Shown piece after piece: positions 1-7,289 of a stretch of 46,548 nt of DNA. The DNA is from Methanobacterium sp. (lineage in GTDB: Archaea > Methanobacteriota > Methanobacteria > Methanobacteriales > Methanobacteriaceae): NCBI GenBank assembly GCA_019084405.1, contig JAHRFX010000026.1, forward strand, positions 1 through 46,548, given 5' to 3'. How positions within the stretch are numbered: position 1 is the stretch's first letter; every line of letters begins with the position of its first letter. The position numbers were made by a program, and so were the translations under genes. The notes beneath the pieces were generated by a model that worked only from the letters and a program-made list of their open reading frames with translations, did no database searches and was not told the origin of the DNA.

Positions 1-439
1 CCCGTTTGAAAATATGTTTCATTACTTGTTAAATACCCTAGTAAGAAACATGGTGCGTCCTTAAATTCTGATAAATAGGGTTTAATGCACTGAAAAATTC
101 TTTTTTCAGACTTTCCCAGAATTCACGATTCTCCTCATCCAATTCACCGCAAAAAGGACAAACATAACGTCCTATTATAACACTGCCTAAGTTTTTCTTG
201 GTGTAAGTGTTATAACCGTTGTGATTCATCTGTGTATCACAATTTGAGCATGTGGGTGGTGTGATTTTTCTAAGGACGCCTTTTGATGTGTATTCATAAT
301 CGTTGTTGTAGTTTTCAAAAGCTGAGAAAAAGGAATCTTGAAAACTCTGATTTTCAAGTTTACAAATCTCCGATTTGTAATTCTTTTTTCCGAAAAATTT
401 ATTAGAGTTTGAATCTAAACATACCATTGTTAAAACCAA
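1..439 (-). pseudogene. IS transposase, N-terminal part, with premature stops
   Basis: A frame starting with ATG at 439 encodes 133 residues with a zinc-ribbon-like pattern: CSNC at about residues 64-67 and CPFC at about 94-97. It stops with TAG at 38-40. Reading on in the same frame gives GI, a second stop (TAA), then QVMKHIFKRG up to the window edge, so protein-like sequence continues past the stops. The TAG is one C-to-T change from CAG (Gln). This fits a dead transposase copy. The DDE catalytic part would lie off the window, so activity in trans cannot be judged. A cut-down accessory protein is possible but less likely. Confidence 0.7.
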
Positions 440-483
440 GGATATGTTGTCTTTTATAAGCTATAAAACTTATGGAAGATCAT

Positions 484-536
484 TATCCTAAAAAATAAGA
501 CTCATAAAATCAATCACTAGAAAAATCTACTGTGCC
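484..536 (-). repeat. Terminal inverted repeat of the left IS
   Basis: Read on the minus strand from 536, this 53-base block starts GGCACAGTAGATTTTT and matches the MITE arms at 46362-46414 and 46454-46506 with one visible mismatch. Similarity to the MITE continues inward to about 440, with only about five differences over 97 bases. The IS and the MITE are therefore close relatives. Confidence 0.85.
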
Positions 537-1215
537 TATTTTCCATAAGAAAATCCAGGGATTAGGGGGCCTTCCAGTGGGAACTCAGGGCAAAGTGGTT
601 GCGCTGGTATCTGGAGGTATTGATTCACCTGTTGCAGCATTTTTAATGATGAAAAGAGGCTGTGAAGTTATAGTACTTCATTTTAATAATTATCCATATA
701 CTTCAGGATCAAATGAGAAGGTACTTAAAATCATTGAAAAACTCAGCGAATATTCCTCTTCAAAATTAAAATTTTACGAAATTAAATATGGAGAATACCT
801 CAAAAAATGCATTGAAAATGCACCCTCACGTTTAACATGTGTTCTCTGTAAAAGTGGGATGTATAAAATTGCAGAAAAACTTGCAAAACAGGAAGGAGCT
901 CTTGCAATCGTGGATGGAAGTAGTTTAGGACAGGTTGCATCTCAAACACTCCCCAACATACTTGCAACAAGATATTCAACTGCTATGCCTGTATTAAGTC
1001 CTCTAATTGGGTTTGATAAGATTGAAATTGAAGAAATAGGGAAAAAAATTGGGACCTTTGATATTTCCATACTGCCAGCAGGTGGATGTACGGCTGTTCC
1101 AAAGTATCCAGAAACAAATGCAGAGCTTGAGAAGGTTCTGGAAGTAATGAAAGATATTAGTTTTGATGAAGAAGTTAAAAAGGTTTTATCTTCCGTTAAA
1201 ACAATTAAAAAATGA
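537..1215 (+). pseudogene. thiI: ThiI-family tRNA 4-thiouridine / sulfurtransferase, 5' half lost to IS
   Basis: What remains is the C-terminal PP-loop ATP pyrophosphatase half of ThiI: the GGLPVGTQGKV lead-in, the ATP-binding loop SGGIDSPVA, the CVLCK motif, and the SLGQVASQTL block typical of the family. Full ThiI is near 380 residues with an N-terminal ferredoxin-like domain and a THUMP domain that bind tRNA. Both are missing, because IS sequence replaces them at 536. A GTG at 532 lies within the IS end, so a 227-residue product is conceivable, but no promoter or ribosome site is visible for it. ThiI activates tRNA U8 with ATP and transfers persulfide sulfur, and in some organisms also serves thiazole synthesis. 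The remaining coding sequence shows no internal lesion, so the interruption may be recent. Confidence 0.88.
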
Positions 1216-1232
1216 ATTAGGAGGAGGACTTC

Positions 1233-2264
1233 ATGAATGTAGATGAAGTACTTTCAAGAATTCAAAAAGAAATTGTATTTCAGGAAGGTGCATGTGGAAT
1301 ATGCCATCTTGCACTGAAAAAACTTTCAGAAAGTGGAGGAAAAGCCATTTCCCGCGAAATACCTGAAGGGATAGAAGCAAAAATAGTCGATAGCGAAGGT
1401 GAAGTTATAGGAGAAGGCACTGACATAGTATGGCCTCCTGCTATTTTAAAAGCCCAGATAAACGCTGGAATAATCCCTAAAAATGCTTCAAATGAGTTAA
1501 ATAATATTTTAACAAGTAAAAAAGATAGAAAGAAAGTTTCTGCAATGTATGGATATGGAAGAGTTATTGCACCGGCAGGTACAGTAATAGGTATGATATT
1601 GGGCGAGGGCGGACGTGTTGAAATTAAAAGAGAAGGAATTGGTATAGCTGCGTATCTATATGACAGTGAAGATGGGTTAATATCAGATGCGGTTTCTGCA
1701 TTTTGTCCAATTTGCGCTATAAATATAGCAGCTTCAAGAAATAAAAGAATCTTTGATATTGTAAAAGAAAAGCATAGGGACGCTTCAAATACTGGAAAAT
1801 TGAAATACGAAAGAGATATTGAAAATGTTGTCTCCTGGAAGAGGAGAAGAGTTTTTGCACACATTGTAGAATATGGAGAAATCATAGGGGCGAATTTTGG
1901 ATGCTGCACTTCTTATGCCACCATAAGGGCAGAAATATCTGCAGGCTTTGGAAAGGAAGTCATGAACAAGATATTTAAAAATTACTGTGATATGTGTCCT
2001 CTAAAATGTTTCTGGGTTGATAAATCCATGGGAGCAATGGGAAATATCATTTTAAAGAGGATGAAAGATACAGGAGTACGAGGAGATGTAACCCTTGAAG
2101 ATTATATAACAGTTCACCTGCTTGATGGCGATAAAAAGATTGCACAGGGCATTGGATCCCTCTGTTCATTAAGTGCAACTGTAAATGCTCTTTTAAGGTC
2201 TGATGCAGTTGAAATTTTAAAACCACCCCGTGCACGCGGGTTTCCTAAAGGAAAATACCAGTAA
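1233..2264 (+). CDS. Cysteine-rich conserved archaeal protein of unknown function
   Basis: The 343-residue product is not recognised. It has ten cysteines in paired settings: C21/C24 (CGIC), C158/C161 (CPIC), C224/C225 (a CC pair), C252/C255/C259 (CDMCPLKC) and C311. This suggests metal or iron-sulfur binding or persulfide chemistry. There is no signal peptide, transmembrane segment or obvious nucleotide loop. Residues 104-130 are glycine-rich (YGYGR, then ILGEGG). The start is well placed, with AGGAGGA about 8 bases upstream of ATG. It lies 17 bases after thiI in the same direction, so it was probably co-transcribed with thiI, whose promoter has been lost. A role in sulfur transfer is a guess from position only. 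The reading frame is intact despite decay on both sides. Confidence 0.8.
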   Translation: MNVDEVLSRIQKEIVFQEGACGICHLALKKLSESGGKAISREIPEGIEAKIVDSEGEVIGEGTDIVWPPAILKAQINAGIIPKNASNELNNILTSKKDRKKVSAMYGYGRVIAPAGTVIGMILGEGGRVEIKREGIGIAAYLYDSEDGLISDAVSAFCPICAINIAASRNKRIFDIVKEKHRDASNTGKLKYERDIENVVSWKRRRVFAHIVEYGEIIGANFGCCTSYATIRAEISAGFGKEVMNKIFKNYCDMCPLKCFWVDKSMGAMGNIILKRMKDTGVRGDVTLEDYITVHLLDGDKKIAQGIGSLCSLSATVNALLRSDAVEILKPPRARGFPKGKYQ

Positions 2265-2534
2265 TAAAGTGAATTTATTCTAAATTTTAATATGTAAACG
2301 GATTTAAATCTCTTTTTTAAGTTTAAAGCGCAAATATCAGGGCGCAATCTTTATATGTAAGTTATATAACTATTGTTAAGAAATATATGGTTTAATCAAG
2401 CCTGAAAACTATCAAACTGCATTCTTTAAAATGTAAACAGGAATTTATAGGGTTAATAGATTATAATATCAAATTTAGGCTTTATAAATTATCTAAAATG
2501 TCATTTAAATGAAATTAGACACAGATGTGATTCA

Positions 2535-2669
2535 ATGAAAATGAAAATCACTGATGGAATAGGAACAGAAACTGAAAAAGAAATCTCTACAGAAGAAATT
2601 TCCGGAGAAGATTTGCTAAAACAATTAGGAATTGACCTATTTGAATCCATGATCATGGAAAATATCTAA
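2535..2669 (+). pseudogene. Truncated ThiS/MoaD-like small sulfur-carrier protein (probable remnant)
   Basis: A 44-codon frame starts MKMKITDGIGTETEKEI and ends MIMENI. The beta-strand, charged-turn and GEDLLKQLGI pattern resembles ubiquitin-like sulfur carriers of the ThiS/MoaD/Urm1 group, which are about 65-90 residues and end in Gly-Gly. This one stops before any GG tail, so a functional thiocarboxylate terminus is absent. GTGAT lies a few bases upstream as a possible ribosome site. It sits directly before the thi4 wreck, as expected of a former thiazole or sulfur-transfer operon. The family call rests on a short sequence and is moderate at best. Confidence 0.45.
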
Positions 2670-3060
2670 AAAAGATGTAAGCTATTGTAGAAGGATTTGC
2701 AAACGAATTTATAGATTACATTGAAAGTGATGTAATAGTTCCAAGTGGACTCGTAGCTACAAAAAACTCGCTGAAACGGCGTTAGACACTAATCATTGAA
2801 AGCAACAATTACCTGGGCGGAGGTTTCTGGATAGGCGGTTACTGGATGAATAAACTCACCGTAAGAGAACCCGGACAAAAAATCCTTGATGAAATCGGTG
2901 CACCCTATGGGGAAGTAAAAGAAGGCTTATATGTTGCAGACGAGCCTCCAAACTGATTGCAAGTCATGTCATGCGCCAAAAAGTAGCTGAATTAATTTTA
3001 GAGAAAATAAAAGGCAGCTGAGACATTAAAACTGGTGAAGCAGTAGTAGCCAGTAAATAA
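2670..3060 (+). pseudogene. thi4: Remnant of Thi4-family thiazole synthase / ribose-1,5-bisphosphate isomerase
   Basis: Translating in shifting frames recovers long Thi4-like stretches: AIVEGFANEFIDYIESDVIV, then PSGLVA, then LIIESNNYLGGGFWIGGYWM, then NKLTVREPGQKILDEIGAP, then EVKEGLYVADEP, and in another frame SKLIAS. The part of the dinucleotide-binding Gly motif between DVIV and PSGLVA is deleted. At least three frameshifts and internal stops are visible, and the middle third of the protein is missing before a tail reading VAELILEKIKGS. Archaeal Thi4 makes the thiazole part of thiamine from NAD, glycine and sulfide. This copy cannot work. Confidence 0.85.
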
Positions 3061-3553
3061 AATTTAAATTCAGTAAAAAATGTGGTATAAAACCACTAAT
3101 TTTTACTAATTATATAGATAAAATTAATTATTCTGATTAATTTTTTTTAACTCGAGGTTCAAAGAGGATATAAAATTACTAAATTGGCTATTTTCTTAAA
3201 AAAAATATTGATATTTAAAAGATTAATTCAATGAAAGTAAATTATAATAAAAAAATAAATTAAATCTGGCGTTATTATCCTCCTTAATAGCCTATCCTAT
3301 AATACAGGTTTAATCGAAACATTTAATATTTGATAAAGCAGATTAGGAAAGTAAATGATTTATATTAGACCATAACTATTATATTGTTCTAAATAAAACT
3401 AAGTTTAATGATTAAATTTTTAAGGGTAAATTATATCTTATCCTAATATAAAGTAAGTCAAATGGAATTTGGATTAAATATTAGAAAGCTTATATTTATG
3501 ATATTAATTTTAGAATTACAGGCGCATTTTTTAAAGAGATTAAGGTGTTTCAA
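3061..3553. other. AT-rich spacer with the ino1 promoter region
   Basis: About 490 bases carry no readable gene in any frame. TATA-like stretches occur, the best placed being CTTATATTTATG near 3488-3499, about 55 bases before the ino1 start. The rest is low-complexity AT-rich sequence, plausibly further debris of the thi4 region. Confidence 0.5.
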
Positions 3554-4648
3554 TTGGATAAAATAAAAATAGCAATAATCGGTGTGGGTAATTGTGCAAG
3601 TTCCCTCATCCAAGGAATACATTACTACCAGGATAAAAACGCAAGAGATGCCATTGGACTTATGCACTGGGATATAGGAGGATATCTTCCCGGTGATATA
3701 GAGGTGGTAGCTGCTTTTGATATAGACAAACGAAAAGTAGATAAAGATGTCAATGAGGCTATTTTTGCCCGACCAAACTGCACTAAGGTCTTCTGCGATA
3801 ATATACCCTCCAGTGGAGTTAAGGTATCCATGGGACATATTCTGGATGGTGTGGCCACCCATATGGATAACTATGAAGAGGATTACACCTTTTTAGTTGC
3901 TGATGAAGAACCAGTTGATGTAGTGGAAACTTTGCAAAATAGTGGTGCAGAAGTGGTATTAAGTTACTTACCAGTGGGATCTGAAGAGGCAAGCCGGTAC
4001 TATGCCCAGTGCTGTCTGGATGCAGGTGTGGCCTTCATTAACAACATGCCAGTTTTTATAGCAAGCGACCCCCAATGGGCTGCTGAGTTCGAGAAAAAAG
4101 GCATTCCTATTGTGGGAGATGATATTAAAGCCCAGATTGGAGCTACCATTACCCACCGTACCTTAGCCAATCTCTTCCGGGAGAGGGGAGTTAAGTTAGA
4201 TCGCACTTATCAAATCAATACCGGGGGAAACACTGATTTTCTGAACATGCTTAATCGGGATCGCTTAGATTCTAAAAAAGAGTCAAAAACCGAAGCGGTG
4301 CAATCGGTTTTAGGAGAGAGAATAGATCCCCACAATATCCATATAGGCCCCAGTGATTACGTACCCTGGCAGGAAGACAATAAAATATGTTTCCTGCGTA
4401 TGGAAGGTAGAACCTTTGGAGATATTCCTATGGAAATTGAGTTACGTCTTAGTGTGGAAGACTCTCCTAACTCAGCAGGATGCGTTATAGATGCTATAAG
4501 GTGCTGTAAATTAGCATTAAACCGAGGAATAGGTGGTGTTTTGACATCAATATCATCATATACTATGAAACACCCCCCAGAACAGTTTACAGATGATATA
4601 GCAGCAGAAAAGGTTAATAAGTTCATTGCAGGAGAATTGGAAAGATAA
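3554..4648 (+). CDS. ino1: myo-Inositol-1-phosphate synthase, archaeal type
   Basis: It converts glucose-6-phosphate to L-myo-inositol-1-phosphate with NAD, feeding archaeal inositol phospholipids and related solutes. The N-terminus carries the Rossmann loop GVGNCASSLIQG. Family signatures include DDIKAQIGATITHRTL, INTGGNTDFLNM and the C-terminal DSPNSAGCVIDAIRCCK. I prefer TTG at 3554 because AAGGTG lies six bases before it. GTG at 3545 is in frame and would add three residues, but it overlaps that ribosome site. The protein is 364 residues, as usual for archaeal homologues. It is a single gene, convergent with the molybdopterin oxidoreductase. A T-rich run at 4696-4710 could terminate it. 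Confidence 0.93.
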   Translation: MDKIKIAIIGVGNCASSLIQGIHYYQDKNARDAIGLMHWDIGGYLPGDIEVVAAFDIDKRKVDKDVNEAIFARPNCTKVFCDNIPSSGVKVSMGHILDGVATHMDNYEEDYTFLVADEEPVDVVETLQNSGAEVVLSYLPVGSEEASRYYAQCCLDAGVAFINNMPVFIASDPQWAAEFEKKGIPIVGDDIKAQIGATITHRTLANLFRERGVKLDRTYQINTGGNTDFLNMLNRDRLDSKKESKTEAVQSVLGERIDPHNIHIGPSDYVPWQEDNKICFLRMEGRTFGDIPMEIELRLSVEDSPNSAGCVIDAIRCCKLALNRGIGGVLTSISSYTMKHPPEQFTDDIAAEKVNKFIAGELER

Positions 4649-4709
4649 TATTCTGGAAAATAATATTATTTTTTAAATAAAACTGTAAATTCTAAATCTT
4701 TTTTTTATT

Positions 4710-6653
4710 TTAACTAACTAATTTTTTTATTCTAACTCTGGTTTCATAAAAGGGAGTGCCCTGTCCTTTTTGGCTGAGCATATCCTGGGTTATTACGTTG
4801 ATTCCTTTATTATATTTTACCCAACCCCCCCGGTAAGTTACCACCACATCTTTTCTGGTGTTTTTACTGGCATTTACTCTCACTTTAAGCTTACCTGTGC
4901 TGGACTCCAGAATTATTATTTCTCCGTTTTCAATCCGGTGTTTATCCAGCAGATTAGGATGGATCATTACCTCTAAAAATCCTTTTCCATGTTCACAGTC
5001 CGGTATTTCTGAGCCAATCCACCAGGAAGGCATTATGGATAATAAGTGCAAATCATATTCTTTTTTTGAAGAATCCTCTTCAGGGAGTTTCTGTACAAAC
5101 TCAAATTTACCTGAAAAAGTGAAAAATTTTTTATCAGCATAAGGGGTAAATGGAATTTCTGGCAGTCTAACTGGTTTTTTTAAAATATCATCCAGACTAA
5201 AACCTTTTTCTATAACTGGACGGGCTATCCTTTTTAGCCAGAAATAGGGGCTTCCTTTCATTTCATTTTTAAAACCAAGTCGATTTGCAAGTTCCTGAAA
5301 TATCCATAATTCTGACCGGGCCTCTCCCCTGGGTTTTATCACCGGATTAAGGGGTGAAAGGTAATTATGACCATAGCTTCCCACCAAATCCATATCTTCC
5401 AGAAAGGTGGTGGTGGGTAAAAATAAATCTGCTTCCTGGCCGGTGTCATTTATTACCTGATCCATTACAATACAGTATTCTACCTTTTTAAATGCTTTTT
5501 TAACCTTAATGGAGTTGGGGGCCATGGCCAGGGGATTACCTGCAGTGACTACAATCATTTTTATAGGCGGATTTCTGGTATTTAAAATAGCCTGCCCAAT
5601 GAGAGGCATTGATATTTTACGGGAATTTGTGGCCAATTCATCCCCTCTCCATTTTTCATCAAAATAAGCATATTCATCAAATCCCTGGCTTACTCCACCA
5701 CCTGAAACACCAATATTACCGCTGAGGGCTGCCAGGGCATCCATGTATCTGAGGCTGAGATGGCCCTGGTAATAGCGGTGCACCCCCCAGCCGGCGATGA
5801 TGCTGCTGGTTCCGGAAGTATATAAATTAGCCAGTTCAGTGATTTTTTCCAAAGAAACATCACAACGTTTAGAGAGTTCTTCTAGAGAATAGCGGTATAA
5901 TAGTTTTTTGAATTGAGAAAAATTAATAGTGTGTTTATCAATAAATTCCAGATTATGCCGGTGTTCTTCAACTATAATTCGGGCCACAGCCAGGGCAAGA
6001 TAGGGATCTGATCCGGGTTTGGGTTGCAGGAATAAATCATAGTTACAGGCACTGCTATTTTTAACCGGATCAATTACCACCAGGGATGTGCCCTTTTTTC
6101 TGGCTTTTAAAAGGATTCTCCATAAATGAATATCAGTTACAGCCGGGTTGCGACCCCAGATTATAATAACCTGGCTATTAAGATGATCCAGAGGATCATG
6201 GGATATTCTAAGGCCCATATCCATTTCCTGTCCGGCCTGCCCCGTTCCACCACAAAGAGTCCCTTTAAGAGTGGTTACCCCACCCATTAAATTGAAAAAC
6301 CGATTATTGAGTAATCTAAGAGCAGTTCTAGCCCCAAAACCCTGATAATACAAAATAGAATTACTACCATATTCTTCTGCAGTATCCTGAAGTTTTATGG
6401 CAGCTAAATCAAGAGCCTCATCCCATTTTATCTGCTCCCATAAATCATCGACTTTTTTTAATGGATCTAAAATACGTTGGTGACTGTAGAAACGATTTTG
6501 AAGATAATGAGCTGTATTTTTACATAAAAACCCGGCAGTTATAGGATGTTCCGGGTTTCCCTGCAAAGATTTTATTTTTCCCTGATCTACCCGGGCCTTT
6601 ATGCTGCAGGAACCAGGGCAGTCCCTGGTGCAGGTAGTATAAAATTTTTTCAT
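4710..6653 (-). CDS. Molybdopterin (Mo/W-bis-MGD) oxidoreductase, DMSO reductase family, substrate unknown
   Basis: The 647-residue protein has the N-terminal [4Fe-4S] motif C8-x3-C12-x3-C16 with C44 in GFLCKN, then the two dinucleotide-binding halves and a C-terminal cap domain. Cys134 in GTLCGGTG falls where the family places its Mo or W ligand, so the metal is probably cysteine-ligated. There is no twin-arginine signal or membrane helix, so it should be cytoplasmic. No formate dehydrogenase beta subunit or Fwd/Fmd partner lies nearby. Its only neighbour partner is the ferredoxin gene 45 bases upstream on the same strand. The ribosome site is weak: GGAAAA lies too far from ATG. Formate dehydrogenase-like, nitrate-reductase-like or transhydroxylase-like chemistry cannot be told apart here. 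Confidence 0.85.
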   Translation of the reverse strand: MKKFYTTCTRDCPGSCSIKARVDQGKIKSLQGNPEHPITAGFLCKNTAHYLQNRFYSHQRILDPLKKVDDLWEQIKWDEALDLAAIKLQDTAEEYGSNSILYYQGFGARTALRLLNNRFFNLMGGVTTLKGTLCGGTGQAGQEMDMGLRISHDPLDHLNSQVIIIWGRNPAVTDIHLWRILLKARKKGTSLVVIDPVKNSSACNYDLFLQPKPGSDPYLALAVARIIVEEHRHNLEFIDKHTINFSQFKKLLYRYSLEELSKRCDVSLEKITELANLYTSGTSSIIAGWGVHRYYQGHLSLRYMDALAALSGNIGVSGGGVSQGFDEYAYFDEKWRGDELATNSRKISMPLIGQAILNTRNPPIKMIVVTAGNPLAMAPNSIKVKKAFKKVEYCIVMDQVINDTGQEADLFLPTTTFLEDMDLVGSYGHNYLSPLNPVIKPRGEARSELWIFQELANRLGFKNEMKGSPYFWLKRIARPVIEKGFSLDDILKKPVRLPEIPFTPYADKKFFTFSGKFEFVQKLPEEDSSKKEYDLHLLSIMPSWWIGSEIPDCEHGKGFLEVMIHPNLLDKHRIENGEIIILESSTGKLKVRVNASKNTRKDVVVTYRGGWVKYNKGINVITQDMLSQKGQGTPFYETRVRIKKLVS

Positions 6654-6698
6654 AAAATTAATAAAAGTTATTTTCCAAAATAACTAAAATAAAAAATA

Positions 6699-6884
6699 TT
6701 AGTTTATTTCGATGCAGTCCTCAGGACATACATCCACGCAAACTTCACATTCATTACATTCTTCTGCATTGTGTACCTTTATTTTATCCTCATCCACTAC
6801 CAGAATTTCCATAGGACATACATCCACACATTCTGCACATTCTGCTCCTTCACAATCTTCATGATCTATAACTACTTTAGCCAT
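6699..6884 (-). CDS. 2[4Fe-4S] ferredoxin
   Basis: This 61-residue protein carries two clusters of cysteines, C-x4-C-x2-C-x3-CP (CEGAECAECVDVCP) and C-x2-C-x2-C-x3-CP (CNECEVCVDVCP). The first has a longer first gap than the classical CxxCxxC. It is very acidic, as electron-carrier ferredoxins often are. AGGAGAG lies about 6 bases before ATG. It lies between nifX and the molybdopterin oxidoreductase on the same strand and could donate electrons to either nitrogenase reductase or the downstream enzyme. Its own TATA box suggests it starts a separate transcript. Confidence 0.92.
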   Translation of the reverse strand: MAKVVIDHEDCEGAECAECVDVCPMEILVVDEDKIKVHNAEECNECEVCVDVCPEDCIEIN

Positions 6885-6917
6885 AATATCTCTCCTGTTA
6901 ATTGATTTTAGAAATTG

Positions 6918-6926
6918 ATATATAAA
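6918..6926 (-). promoter_or_regulatory. Probable TATA box of the ferredoxin / molybdopterin oxidoreductase unit
   Basis: On the minus strand the sequence GTTTATATAT lies about 35 bases before the ferredoxin ATG. An archaeal start site about 25 bases downstream would give a leader of roughly 10 bases containing AGGAGAG. No GGAA-N6-TTCC site is visible in this gap, unlike at nifH. Confidence 0.5.
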
Positions 6927-6971
6927 CTAGAATTTTTGAACTATACTAATATAAGGATTTCTGTTAAAATG

Positions 6972-7289
6972 TTATTTAAGAAAGGCCGCTGCCTTAAAGA
7001 TAGCACTTTTAAGATCACCTTCATATTCTAAAACGTTTATATCTATTTTTTTAAGTTTAATAAAAGGTTCTTTGCCTATTTTAGAACATATAACTATTTT
7101 GCAATCTTTTAATAGCTCGTATCTAATATTAAACATATCATCATGGTTTTTAAGTTTCTCAGGTCCTGTATTTCTTATTTCCAGAAAATTGACCTTAATA
7201 TTTTTCAGTTCAAAAATCAAAAAATGGGGAGAATTCCCAAAGTGATAATCCACTTCCTTGCCATTGGAAGATGCCACTGCTATTTTCAT
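6972..7289 (-). CDS. nifX: NifX-like FeMo-cofactor carrier (NifX/NifB C-terminal domain family)
   Basis: The 105-residue protein is a single dinitrogenase iron-molybdenum cofactor-binding domain: MKIAVASSNGKEVDYHFGNS at the start, with the His of the HFG motif typical of the family, then an alpha/beta fold ending LKSAIFKAAAFLK. Such proteins hold NifB-co or FeMo-co precursors during transfer to NifEN and NifDK. It overlaps the nifN stop by four bases (ATGA), indicating translational coupling. A GGAG ribosome site lies inside the nifN end. It is the last gene of the nif run. Confidence 0.85.
   Translation of the reverse strand: MKIAVASSNGKEVDYHFGNSPHFLIFELKNIKVNFLEIRNTGPEKLKNHDDMFNIRYELLKDCKIVICSKIGKEPFIKLKKIDINVLEYEGDLKSAIFKAAAFLK

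Larger units (their letters stand above)
1..536 (-). mobile_element. End of an insertion sequence (ISM1-like, ISNCY type), running off the window
   Basis: The outer end of an IS lies at position 536, where the sequence finishes with TGTGCC, the outer edge of the same terminal repeat seen twice at 46362-46506. Reading leftward from 536 there is a terminal repeat, about 95 bases of leader, then the 5' part of a transposase-like reading frame. The other IS end lies outside the window. Everything right of 536 is thiI coding sequence in frame, so the element sits inside thiI. The assignment to an ISM1-like family is from memory of Methanobacteriaceae transposases and is less certain than the presence of the IS end. 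Confidence 0.75.

Noticed and set aside
1280..1909. Long minus-strand open frame of 209 codons opposite the Cys-rich gene
   Set aside because: It lies wholly within 1233-2264, has no ribosome site and reads as a low-complexity Ser/Pro/Ile shadow of the plus-strand gene.
2265..2534. TPP riboswitch before the ThiS-like and thi4 remnants
   Set aside because: I looked for the conserved CTGAGA and ACCTGA blocks and found none; only TATA-like AT-rich sequence is present.
4710..6653. Formate dehydrogenase alpha (FdhA) or formylmethanofuran dehydrogenase B
   Set aside because: No F420-dependent beta subunit or Fwd/Fmd genes nearby, and the N-terminal and metal-ligand motifs do not single out either; left as family level.
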